Below, one piece after another: positions 21,209-30,900 of a stretch of 64,000 nucleotides of DNA. The DNA lies in assembly GCA_028564705.1 (NCBI GenBank), contig JAPXFQ010000189.1, positions 2,321,501-2,385,500 of the forward strand. The letters run 5' to 3'. The stretch's first letter is position 1. Each line of letters starts with the position of its first letter. The notes below the pieces were generated by a model. The model did no database searches, was not told the origin of the DNA, and worked only from the letters and a program-made list of their open reading frames with translations. The stretch comes from Apricaphanius iberus. Lineage: Eukaryota; Chordata; Actinopteri; Cyprinodontiformes; Aphaniidae. The translations under genes and the position numbers were made by a program.

Positions 21209-24170
21209 CTAATTAAAAGCTTGGTTAAAAAGGTGAGTCTTAAGCCTGCTTTTAAAAACATGAACATTGTCTGCGGGCCTGAGGTCCTCCGGCAGTCTGT
21301 TCCAGAGGTGAGGGCCATAATAATGAAAAGACGCCTTACCATGAGTTTGTGTCCTGACTTTGAGGATGATAAGGAGACCGCTGCCAGAGGAGCGCAGAGA
21401 TCGCGAGGGTTCATATGGTAAAAGCATTTCTGAAAGATAAGAAAAACCATTAAAAGAACCTTAAAATTGATCCTAAAACATATGGGGAGCCAATGCAGTG
21501 ATTTTAAGACCGGTGTAATGTGCTCCCGCTTCCTGGTCTTCATCAGGACACGAGCTGTAAACTTGAAGTTGTCTTTTTGGGAAGACCAGAAAGCAGGGCA
21601 TTACAATAATCAATTCTACTAGTGATAAAAGCATGCATTAGCATCTCCGTATTAGCCCGAGAGAAAATGGGGCGGACTCTGGCAATGTTCTTTAGGTGAT
21701 ATAAACCTATTTTAGTGATATTTTTAATGTGTGGAATAAAAGTCAGCTCAGAGTCAAAAATCATGCCCAGATTCTTCACTTGTAAAGAAGGATTAAAAGA
21801 CAATGATTGTAGTTTTGGTAAAACTTTCTCTGTCTGAGCCTCAGGACCAATACCTAAAACCTCAGTTTTGTCCTGATTGAGCTGGAGAAAGTTTTCTTCC
21901 ATCCGGGATTTAATGTCTAAAATGCAGTTAAAAAGTGCATCCATTGGCCGTGTGTCATTAGGAGACATGGAGATGTACAACTGTGTATCATCAGCATAAC
22001 TGTGAAAGTTAACTCCATGTCTTCTGATGACACTGCCAAGAGGGAGCATATAAAGGTTAAAAAGCACTGGGCCAAAAACTGAACCCTGGGGCACCCCACA
22101 AGTGATCTTAGGGACCTTAGAGGAACAGGTACCTAAACTTACCATAAAAGTCCTTACTGTGAGATATGAAGTGAACCATTAGTTGAACAGCACCAGAGAG
22201 GCCGATCTGTTTTAAAAGAGTTAAAAGAATAGTGTGGTCTACTGTATCAAAGGCAGCGCTTAGATCCAGGAGAACCAACTCTGTCACCTTTTTAGCATCA
22301 TAGCTTAATCTAAAATCATTTAAAATCTTTAAAAGCGCTGTCTCTGTGCTGTAGTTCATCCTAAAACCAGACTGAAATTTCTCTAGGACATTATGAGCAT
22401 TAATAAAATCATTAAGTTGAATGAAAACAAGTTTTTCTATAACTTTACTTAAAAATGGTAAGTTAGATACTGGTCGGTAGTTGTTTAAATCATTAAAATC
22501 TAAATTGCTCTTCTTCAGCAGGGGCGTCACTACCGCCGCTTTAAGGGCAGCAGGAAAAAAACCCGCCTGAAGGGAGCAAATCATAAAGTTTAAGATATCA
22601 TCTTTAAAAGAACCATAAAATTGTTTAAAAAACTGTGTGGGAATTGGGTCCAAAGCGCTTGTGGTGGGCCTCACTGAGGAGAAAACTTTATCAAGGGTCC
22701 CAGCTTCTACCAGGACAAAACTGTCCAGTGTTTCCTCTGGTGAAGGCAGACACTCAGATTTGTCTAAAACCATGTTAATTTGAGAGGATAAAATATTACA
22801 TCTGATGGAGTCTACCTTCCCTCTGAAGTGGTCTGCCAACTCCTCACAGAGTGTTTGAGGAGGTTTTCTGAAAAATATTTGAATTATGATTGAAGAATGT
22901 TGTCAATGGTGGAAAACAGAATTTTTGATTTTATTTTTATGTTCTGAGATGATTCTGGAAAAGTATTTATTTCTGGAATTTCTTAAAGCGTTATTGTATA
23001 ATATGAGATGTTCTATGTATATCTGATGATTTATTGTAATTTTATTTTTCCTCCATTTTCTCTCTGCCACCCTGCAGTTCCTCTTTAATTTTTTAATACC
23101 CTAATTTCTCTGCATTTTCAATGTATCTTTACAATTTTAAGTGGAGCCACCATGTCTAGAGCAGATTGAAGCCTACTGTTAAAATCACTTACTATAAAAT
23201 CACAGGGGGCAGGTAAAGGTATAGGAGGACATTTTTTTAAAACTTCAAGAAAACCTGCAGCCACTTCAGGGGTTAGATGACGCTTCCTAACAGTTCTCAC
23301 AGAGGTCTCTAATTGGATAAAACTGGTGATTTTAAAGAACACACAGTAGTGTTCAGAGACAGCCAAGTCAAAAACAGAGGAGACACTGGTGGACAGGCCA
23401 TACGTGATGACCAGGTCCAGGGTGTGTCCTCTGTTGTGAGTTGGCTGCATGACATGTTGGCTAAAATCCATACAATATAAAATATTTAAAAAAATCTGTT
23501 GATAAAGGATCTAAAAGGTTATCTATATGTAGATTAAAATCACCAGCTATAATTATCCTTTCATAAGAAATGTGTAAAATTGATAAAAACTCTGAAAATT
23601 CTGGAATAAAAAGTGCAGTCTTTTTCGGTGGCCTATAAACTGTGACACATAAAATCTGAGGATTGCTAAAACAGAGGCAGTGTATTCAAAAGTGGTAAAA
23701 TTATCAAATAAAACAGGTTTGGCGGAAAGAGTTGATGAACTTATAAAAGCAGTTCCGCCTCCTCTCTGGCTACTCCTCATTGAATAAGAAAAGCTAAAAT
23801 AAGGTGGAGAGGCCTCTGTAAGAACAGCAGGGGCATCTGCACTCAGCCATGTCTCCGTTAAAAATAAACACTGAAGATTTTTGTCTAAAATTAAATCATT
23901 TATTATAAAAGTTTTATTCAGCAGAGAGCGAAAATGTTTATAAGAGCCATATTAATAGTGGTTGGTGATGGATTGACTGTATGATTTACTGTAGGTGGGA
24001 TTTTTATTAACTGTTTAAGATTATTTGGGTTGTATTTTTTCAGTTTATGGTTATTTCTTCGCTCTCTGCTGACAATAACAGGTATGAATGAAGTAGGGTA
24101 AGGTCCAAGTCCGATATGTAAGTTACTGTTAAAATCAGGATTGAGTTCATAGGAACAGGGAACAGCTGCA
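21209..24170 (-). pseudogene. LINE ORF2 (endonuclease and reverse transcriptase), frameshifted
   Basis: Apurinic-type endonuclease pieces come first: 'LFLTETWLSADAPAVL' (about 23840), 'RGGGTAFISSS' (23760), 'THNRGHTLDLVITYGLS' and 'VSEHYCVFF' (23440-23330). The reverse transcriptase follows: 'NYRPVSNLPFLSKVIEKL', 'FQSGFRMNYSTETALLK', 'LLDLSAAFDTVDHTIL' (22470-22220), then 'CGVPQGSVFGPVLFNLY' and 'FHSYADDTQLYIS' with the YADD site (22090-21980), and the C-terminal 'RIDYCNALLSGLPKK' and 'LWNRLPEDLR'. The order endonuclease then RT is that of the CR1/L2 branch. At least four frame breaks inactivate it. Confidence 0.8.
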
Positions 24171-24305
24171 CATCAGGATGTGATAGATGGGGCAGAGAGG
24201 GCAGGAGCAGCTGGAGCCGGTGCCGGCAAAAGGGGTGGGCGAGGGTATGCCGGGCTTAATGCCAGCATGCGTGTACCTTGTCTGTTAAGATGGAGTCCAT
24301 CTGCT

Positions 24306-25473
24306 CTAAACAATTGACTCCTGCCCCAGAAAAATTTTAAAATTGTCTATAAAACCAATATTGTGCATCACGGTAGCAGAGGAAAGCCAAGTGTTAAGAG
24401 AAAGTAACCTGCTGAAGTGATTTATTCTTCTACTGATGGTTGGAGTGGGGCCAGAAATAAAAACAGATAGGGGTTTGTCTTTAAAAAGATTAAAAGGATG
24501 AATAAAATTCTGTTTTAAAAGCTCAGACTGCTGTTTACGGATGTCATTGGTGCCAGTATGAATTATAACTTTATTCACAATTGGATGACGTTGGATGGAG
24601 TCCAGAATCTGTACAGAAATATCCTTTAGTGTAGCTCCAGGGAAACACAGGGTGACAGCTTCTCTCATCCTAATGTGCCGGACAATAGAATCCCCTATGA
24701 TGAGAGTGCTGGGTGGATGGTGTGCAGGCTGCTGGGCAGAAGACCTCTCGTTATCCAGGACCTGCTGGATGTTGGGCAGCTTGGCTTCCACAGGACTGCA
24801 GCGGTGTTTAGAGGGCGTTGAGGGCTCGTTCCGTGGATTCGGGGTGTAGTGAAGCACTCCTCGGCGGGTCCCGGCTGTAGTCCTGGGTATGGCTCGCCGT
24901 GGGTGGCTACCGGAGTCCGACTGCTGCTCTGGCTGCTGGGAGGGGATGGGCGGCGGTCCTGCGGAGCTGCTGGTTTTCGGCACGGTCGGAGGGACGGTCA
25001 GAGGAGGGAAGTCGTCCCCCAGGGCACCGAAGCGATTCGACAGCGGAAGGCCGGGTGGAGGAGAACAGTGGCAGCCGCTCCGAGTTCCCCCACCCCGACC
25101 AGGCCCAACCGTCGACCACGCACCTTGGGGCACCGGAGTGGAGCTGAGGGGGGCTTTTGGCTTTGCCCACTGCTGGAACCAGCGCTCCTCCTCTGCCGTA
25201 GATGTTGTACATCCGCCGGCGTTTGTCTGTCTGAATCCGCCTGGAGACCCAGCGATGGAATCCCCCCTCCGCAGCTTCACTTGGCTGGCAGGGGATTGTG
25301 TCAGCCAGCTGGGCGCTGGTGGCAGCAGCAAAAGTTCGGCCAAAGATGATGTCCACGTCGCGCTTGTCGTCCTGGATCATGTGTAAATTGGAGATCCTCT
25401 GCTCCAGTTTATTGATTTTCTTGGTTAGCCTGACACAACCATCACACCCGGAGCTACAGGTGAGTGCAGGCAT
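24306..25473 (-). pseudogene. LINE ORF1 with SGNH-hydrolase (esterase-like) domain
   Basis: I place the start at the ATG at 25473 ('MPALTCSSGCDGC'), with a cysteine-rich head and a short coiled-coil-like stretch ('LTKKINKLEQRISNL'). After one frameshift near 25290 comes a proline/serine-rich linker, then from about 24700 the domain 'LIIGDSIVRHIRM' and 'VIIHTGTNDIRKQQ', the GDS and GTND blocks of SGNH hydrolases. ORF1 proteins with an esterase domain are known from CR1/L2-type LINEs, where they bind the element RNA and possibly membranes. A 140-bp slice of this ORF recurs at 30716-30855. Confidence 0.75.
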
Positions 25474-25704
25474 GATAAAAGTAACAGTGGTCCGTGCTCT
25501 GATTAAAAACGCGTCCGATAAAAGATAAGTCGCTAAAAGTTGAAAATGGTTAAAACTAGTCAAAAGGAAATACTAAAAAACACGTAAAAAGAATATAAAA
25601 GCCAGTTAAAACCGTGTTGAAGAGCTGAAGTTGGCAAGAGGCATCAGGACGCCGACGCAAGCGCACAAGCTTACAAGTACTAGTAGTAAGGCCCAAAAAT
25701 TCTA

Positions 25705-26164
25705 CTAGTACTACTTGTGTTCATTTTGGCTTTCACTAGTACTACTAGTGTGCATTCTCAATGTTACTAGTAGTACTTGTAAGGTAAAAATACCTCACTA
25801 GTACTACTAGTGGACATTTTATATCTTATAAGTAGTACTAGTGAGGTCAAAAATGCCTTACTAGTGCTACTAGTGGCAATACTAGTAGGGTCTGGGAGGC
25901 TACTAGTTTGTGACACGTGCCTATTAGTTAGGTCTAGTAGTGTCACTAGTGCGGCACAGCAGTTTACTAGTAAGGTTTAATTGCATACTAGTAGGCCAAA
26001 AGTGGCACTAGTAGTGGAAAAAATTTTACAAGTAAGACACAGTCGTTATATTAGTGCACCCTAGTCGTTATACTAGTGTGCCAAATTTTCTTACTAGTGA
26101 GGACAAACTGTGTACTAGTAAGTGGACCTACAGTTGCTCAAACGCTAAATGCTCAAACGGCTTT
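25705..26164 (-). repeat. Right inverted arm of the ACTAGT element
   Basis: Complement of the left arm. The outer end holds CTCAAACGC then GCTCAAACGG, i.e. a short internal duplication of the TTGAGC motif that the left arm lacks. The end is placed after GGCTTT at 26164. Confidence 0.9.
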
Positions 26165-26980
26165 AAATACAGGTGCATTTAGTCTGGTATGTCTCATCTC
26201 CTCAACAACACTCCAAGGTTGCATCCAAAACCACTAAATATGTAAGAGGACTTACGCCAAACCGGATGTGCGTCAGCGTCCGCCATGATAAGATGCATCC
26301 GAATTGGGCTTCCAGTTAGGAAGGAGTTAGGGAAAGTGGCCTGTATGCTAACTATCATAGCCACTTTAGCATAGGGACCTCTGAAGCTAACTAACTGGCG
26401 ATTAGGAGCTATGTGCCATCCCACAATCCCTTCCGCCACAAGACGGCATTAATACAAGTCGCCCGGCCCACCTCACGTAAAATAACGAAAATGACCGAAA
26501 GGATGTGAGTACAACAACCTCTTCCGAAGGTTTATTTTCACATGCGTCATTCATGTGCGTTTACGTCGCGTAATGACGTCGGGTAGAAAGGCTGTTCGAA
26601 ATGGGCACATTTGTGAACGGCTCCCTAGATTACTAGCCATAGAGTTCTCACTGTTGACCCCATGAAAGGTTAAGGATTAGTTGCTAGTGTTAGTGCTTAT
26701 AGGCTAAAGTTCAGTGGTTTCCGATGCAGCCCAAAGATTCTCTATTGACCCTTTTCACAAGTGCCTACTCAAGCCCAGCTCGACTGCCCAGTTCCAAGTG
26801 AGCGCAGATAAAGTCAAATCAGTTTGCATTTCAAGGTTCTAAAGTGGCTTAGCTGGTCTCTAGACCTCATTCCAAAAGAGAATCTGTGGAAAGAGTTGAA
26901 AATCTGTGTTGCCCAGTGACCACCCCAAAATATTTGGTTCTAGAGAAGATCTGAATGGAAGAATGGGCAAAATATCAACT
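26165..26980. other. Repeat-like DNA, unclassified
   Basis: The stretch 26200-26600 (TTGCATCCAAAACC ... GCTGTTCGAAATGGG) has the feel of a DNA-transposon remnant but I could not pair its ends. One 81-residue minus frame carries no known motif. Confidence 0.3.
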
Positions 26981-27411
26981 ACACTGAAAAAAAGGTTCTT
27001 TCAAAATACTTGATTGCATTTTGTACTGTACAATAAGAATAAAAAAAATCTGACATAATTTACCCTCTCTCTCCTAAATAAGAATTATTATTGATTCAGT
27101 TTTATTTACATGAGATAGCTTAAAAAAAGATCATGTTGTATTAGCATAATATTTATTGGTTGCCATAACATGAATTTATTACATAATGTTGTCATATTTT
27201 TTTAAGTCATTAAAACAATATTTTCTATTTTAACACCATCTCACTTATGATTAAATGATGCTGTGTAATGTGACTACAGACCTAAAATCCCCAGGCCATG
27301 TATTTTAATTAGTTATTTTTAAGTTAATAATGCAGCAAAACCTTTGACTTTAATCTTTCTAAAAAAATGTTTTCAAATCAAATTTTTTAAGGTTTACAGA
27401 AATTTCTAATG

Positions 27412-27545
27412 TTGGAATACCTGCGCTGCACTCGCGACCTGTCCAGTTCCCCGTCTCTCGCGCGTTGACAGCTTGAGATAGGGACCATCCCCTCTGCGAC
27501 CCCTTGAGGATAAGCGTTTTAAAAACGGATGGATGGATGGATGAA
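27412..27545 (+). mobile_element. SINE 3' fragment with GGAT repeat
   Basis: CGCGACCTGTCCAG ... GAGGATAAGCG ... ATGGATGGATGGATGA is the 3' end of the SINE family whose longer copy lies at 57301-58450. Confidence 0.55.
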
Positions 27546-27644
27546 TTTTGGAAATACTTCATAATATCTTCACTGTGTGGCTAGAAGAAAAAGTAAAAAT
27601 GGGAATAACTTAAAATTATTTTATTTCTTCAAGGTTTTGTGGCC

Positions 27645-27782
27645 TCAATAGCCTTTATTGGACAATGGATTGTACATGGAGGCACACAAAAATACAGCAG
27701 GGAAATGGGACTCAAACCCAGGAAAAGACTTGGGCCTCCGTACACTGAGCACCTGCCCTAACCACTTTGCTACACAATTACT
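27645..27782 (-). mobile_element. tRNA-like SINE or tRNA-like module
   Basis: On the minus strand TAGCAAAGTGGTTAGGGC fits a pol III A box and GGGTTTGAGTCCC a B box, 40 bp apart, followed by an end near CCATTGTCCAATAAAGGC. A decayed relative sits at 56830-56920. Confidence 0.55.
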
Positions 27783-28307
27783 GAGACATTTGGTATTTGA
27801 ATAACAAATATAACTTCATTTTAACTAAACATGATTGTAATGGTTTCAGTAAAACAATCCTTTCACTTTCCACCAATTGTGATTTTCTATTAGACAAAAT
27901 GAGATGTGCATTATTTCTACATGACACTGTACGGTGAAACTTAAAAGTTAATCAGCTCCCTTTGGTTGGTTGAAGACATATGAACTTGGTAAGGATTTTC
28001 TCTATTCAATACAGGGTCAATTTTATACATACAGCTTCACTCACATATTTGAATACATGTCTCTAAGCAATATATCTAAACATCAAAACTAACTGTAACA
28101 ACACCAAGTACCACATAATAGTGATCTTGTGTACAACACAAATCCAAGCAGAAAAACTAAACGGCAGCTTGGAAATCTAATTTTTTCTTTACTTTTAACT
28201 TTTGGAGGTATTCTAGTAACTTAACATCACTCTGTGTACCCATTTCAAAACCAGTATTCCTGTACTTAGAATCACAGTCAAGGTGTAACAACCACTGAGA
28301 TCCTGGC

Positions 28308-28361
28308 CTAAACCATTGCTCTTGATATGAGGTAAAGTTCAAGGATTTGTAGGTAGTCTTC
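28308..28361 (-). CDS. Unknown host gene, candidate last exon (10 of 10)
   Basis: Last of ten candidate exons of a minus-strand gene; see the joined description at 47788-47927. The 54-bp piece starts after AAAAAATCCAG (a weak acceptor with few pyrimidines) and in the phase-0 frame encodes 'EDYLQILELYLISRAMV' and the stop TAG at 28310-28308. A different, longer open frame runs through the same DNA to 28157 but does not fit the phase of the previous exon. The weak acceptor makes this the least certain of the larger exons. Confidence 0.4.
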   Translation of the reverse strand, partial: EDYLQILELYLISRAMV

Positions 28362-28484
28362 CTGGATTTTTTCATTCACTTCCAAAGTAGGTGAAAAAAT
28401 CATTGTTTTTTTCTGGGTTGTTTAATAAAATCCTGCCTAACTTACCATATACTATAATTATACTAAATATTATTGCTATTATTA

Positions 28485-28700
28485 ATGGTAAATGGCCTGC
28501 ATTTGTATAGCGTTTTACTCAGTCCCTATGGACCCCGAAGTGCTTTACACTACATTCAGTCATTAACCTACTCACACAACCATTCACACACTGATGATGG
28601 CAAGCTACAATGTACCGACAGCTGCCCTGGGGTGCACTGACAGAGGCGAGGCTGCCGGACACTGGTGCCACTGGGCCCTCTGACCACCGGTAAAGCCCAA
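28485..28700 (-). mobile_element. SINE/LINE-tail repeat fragment
   Basis: TGGTAAATGGCCTGCATTTG then TATAGCGTTTTA and AGTGCTTTACACTACATTCA is the inverted 3' part of the SINE family found at 19515-19750, extended by an unrelated-looking GC-rich part. Confidence 0.6.
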
Positions 28701-29288
28701 AATACATTAAAGCTTAATATGTAACTGAAGAGGTCTGTGTTGTACATCAAACCATGCTACTATTCATTTCCACACAAACATTTCCTTTTAAAAGCACAGA
28801 AATTACTGCCTTTCATAATGTATGACTGCCTCTACAACACAAATAGGTTCCATCTTTTTTGACACGAATATCAATAGCACAGACTAAAAGTACGCTTTTA
28901 TTGCAGGGTTAACAGCACATCAGTAAAATAAAATAAAAAGTTAATATCAAGGGAAACCTTAGAATATATATATCTAATCTAATTTTCAAATTAATAAAAC
29001 GTTGATGGAGGTATTGCGATTGTCTGGTTCTTCAATGGCGCTTCAGCACCTGGACCAGGAATTCAGCTCTTTTCCAAAAAAATACTGATGGAAAATGTCT
29101 GGATATCATTTTATGACCTTCAGCATGTGCTCTATAAATAAACTTGCTTGCTACATTTATAGCACAAAGATAGCAATGATTATTTTCACTGATTTTCCCT
29201 GGTTGGTTTGGTTGTGAAGGAAATATATCAAATCATGTTAACATGTGAGCCTTAAAAATGCTGATAACATGCAAGACATAAGCCTAAC

Positions 29289-29398
29289 CTGGATCTGCAG
29301 TTTTCCTTCATAGCTGGTGGCCTGATGAAGTGTATATTTTTGAGAAGATGAGCTAATATCAAAAACCAAGAGTAACTTAAAACTTCTCCAATAAAACC
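29289..29398 (-). CDS. Unknown host gene, candidate exon 9
   Basis: Acceptor TTTTGTCATCCAG, donor CAG followed by GTTAGG. Two bases complete a split codon, then 36 codons stay open ('FYWRSFKLLLVFDISSSS' ... 'SYEGKLQIQ'). Entry phase 1 equals the exit phase of exon 8, and exit phase 0 equals the entry of exon 10. Confidence 0.5.
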
Positions 29399-30052
29399 CT
29401 GGATGACAAAACAAAACACTTCCAAGAAACCCTGAACTCACAGCACTAGAGATTCATGAAAAAGCATTGGTGAAATTAAGAGATTTTGTGGCAATTTTGT
29501 GGTACAGTACAGATATAAATCGATCCGTAAGTTCAATAAATGATATATACTACCTATTTGAAATATTGCACACACAGCATGACCAAACTTGATGCCTTTA
29601 AATTAGCTGCATGTCTCTTTATGAGCCTCAGACATTCCCCCTTTGACACACTGTCTTCAACGTCATCACAACATTCACAACATTCATGGGCACATAGCAT
29701 TACAGTACTGTAGCATCTTCAGTGCACTGAACTTTTGGATGACCAACATACCATTTGGTGAACATTGGCCAAGCATGATATTGTACAAGCATATGAATTT
29801 GAACCTGCTTCTGAACCAGATATTGGACGAACTGGAGCGAATTCAGAGGCTCGTTCAACACGTCTAGTCCACAAAATATGTAGAGGTGGTTCTATTACAA
29901 ATATGCCTTACTCCATATTTCAAAGCTTGGGATGTAATCGTTATTGGAATAATAAACACAAACTACAGTGCATAGATTTAAATCTGAATTGGCCTAAGCT
30001 ATATTGTCCTTACAAGCTGAATCAGAGGATTTCCACTTACTGGTGTTGGCTC

Positions 30053-30307
30053 TTAAGAAGTACTCTTCACCTTGGGGATTGCATCGTTCTTCAATGTCAA
30101 TTTGTTTACTAATCCACTGTCAAATAAACATTTGTTTTGGAAGCAATTGTCAGTGCAATGGCCGGCACAAACGAAACACATCTTCTTGGGAGGAGGGTCA
30201 TTCCCAAAAATTAAGTCCAACCATTTTTGAACAGCCTCGTTTTTAGGAAGGCTAAAAAATTGGCAGTCATTCTGGCATCCAAAGAAACATTTCTTCCAAG
30301 AAGGCAT
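30053..30307 (-). pseudogene. THAP-domain-like ORF, probably transposon-derived
   Basis: An 84-residue frame starts 'MPSWKKCFFGCQNDCQFF' and continues 'SLPKNEAVQKWLDLIFG', 'CFVCAGHCTDNCFQNK' and 'LVNKLTLKNDAIPKV'. The order of cysteines, the 'F-S-L-P-K' block, the 'C-x-x-H' pair with following 'D-x-C-F', and the closing 'L-K-x-x-A-[IV]-P' fit the C2CH zinc-binding THAP fold used by P-element-type transposases and related host proteins. The usual proline-rich AVPTIF end is partly present. It lies in an intron of the candidate host gene, and no catalytic domain follows, so it is probably a stray domain from a decayed element. Confidence 0.5.
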
Positions 30308-30677
30308 TGTGCAATTGAGAATAGTAATTGGCTATATAGTACTAATATCCACAAGTGATAGCTGATTGCTGTTGATGATGTGCTGCTTTTGTGCTCAGGG
30401 ATTGGGGGAGGGCGGGTTGTGGAGAGACGTGGGCGGTAATTAAAATGTAGGAGGGTTGCTGGGAAATAAGGGGAGGAATCTGGCATTCAGCGCTTAAATG
30501 GCAACTGCGAGAGTTTCCAAAGATTACTCAAACGAGCATAAATTATGGAAGAAACACTTTAGGCATGTTTTTAAGGAGGAAATTACATAAGAATGTGACG
30601 AAAAGCTTAAAAAAGTCGATTTTACACACCACCCCCCTTTAACCATTAATAGTCCCTGGGGCATTTTTTCTTGCAGG

Positions 30678-30717
30678 TAGGTGTGTGTTTTTTTAAGAAT
30701 AAAAAAACACACACCTA
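30678..30717. repeat. Perfect 17-bp hairpin, loop 6
   Basis: TAGGTGTGTGTTTTTTT (30678-30694), loop AAGAAT, and the exact complement 30701-30717. It abuts and shares TA with the 140-bp LINE segment. Confidence 0.95.
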
Positions 30718-30855
30718 TCCAGGACCTGCTGGATGTTGGGCAGCTTGGCTTCCACAGGACTGCAGCGGTGTTTAGAGGGCGTTGAGGGCTCGTTCCGTGG
30801 ATTCGGGGTGTAGTGAAGCACTCCTCGGCGGGTCCCGGCTGTAGTCCTGGGTATG
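30716..30855 (+). mobile_element. 140-bp perfect copy of LINE ORF1 segment
   Basis: Identical at every position I compared to 24752-24891, the proline-rich linker part of the ORF1 of the LINE at 20582-25660, and in the same orientation relative to the window. It begins and ends within the ORF, so it is not a normal 5'-truncated LINE insertion. Hairpins bound it on both sides. Confidence 0.9.
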
Positions 30856-30857
30856 TG

Positions 30858-30900
30858 TTGCATTAGCACAGCAACACACACTGTTGCTGTGCTAATGCAA
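30858..30900. repeat. Perfect 18-bp hairpin, loop 7
   Basis: TTGCATTAGCACAGCAAC (30858-30875), loop ACACACT, and the exact complement 30883-30900. It begins two bases after the LINE copy ends. Confidence 0.95.

Larger units (their letters stand above)
20582..25660 (-). mobile_element. Near full-length L2-type LINE inserted in the ACTAGT element
   Basis: A minus-strand LINE of about 5.1 kb with a 5' UTR (25660-25474), ORF1 (25473-24306), ORF2 (about 24170-21209) and a 3' UTR ending in the complement of TTTATAAAGCGCTTTTCAAA at 20590-20615. ACTAGT-rich sequence resumes directly on both sides (20575 and 25675), so the LINE entered a pre-existing element. Several frameshifts make it inactive, but its length makes it the best model for this LINE family in the window. 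Confidence 0.85.
17198..26164. mobile_element. Large ACTAGT-rich inverted-repeat (fold-back) element, family unknown
   Basis: Two arms in inverted orientation (17198-17672 and 25705-26164) bound about 9 kb. Both arms start with AAAGCCGTTTGAGCATTTA and share long runs such as the GTACACAGTTTGTCCTCACT block. Between them lie many more ACTAGT hexamers, an inner inverted repeat (18027-18548), a 30-bp minisatellite (18571-19918) and a non-repetitive AT-rich core (19930-20430). Removing the inserted LINE (20582-25660) and SINE (19515-19750) leaves about 3.7 kb. I see no transposase frame and no clear target duplication: flanking bases are TTGTATGG on the left and AAATACAG on the right. Long terminal inverted repeats with many sub-terminal short repeats recall DNA transposons with complex transposase-binding arrays, but I cannot assign a superfamily. 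Confidence 0.75.
26981..27820. mobile_element. CACTG-A(n) terminal-repeat element with embedded SINE sequence
   Basis: Starts ACACTGAAAAAAA. The right side (27795-27815, AATAACAAATATAACTT) is shared with the smaller relative at 56685-56950, which ends TTTTTTCCAGTGT. Two SINE-like parts lie inside (27412-27545 and 27645-27782). No coding frame. Confidence 0.45.

Noticed and set aside
24595..25528. Plus-strand frames of up to 166 codons opposite LINE ORF1
   Set aside because: They lie antisense to a recognised ORF1 in GC-rich DNA and show no domain of their own.
17190..26172. Target duplication at the ends of the ACTAGT element
   Set aside because: Flanks TTGTATGG and AAATACAG do not form a direct repeat. 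A faint inverted similarity (TGTAT) may mean the ends extend a few bases further, but I cannot prove it.
26175..26190. ATACAGGTGCATTT as the end of a known fish transposon
   Set aside because: Only about ten bases agree with what I remember of such ends; too short to support.
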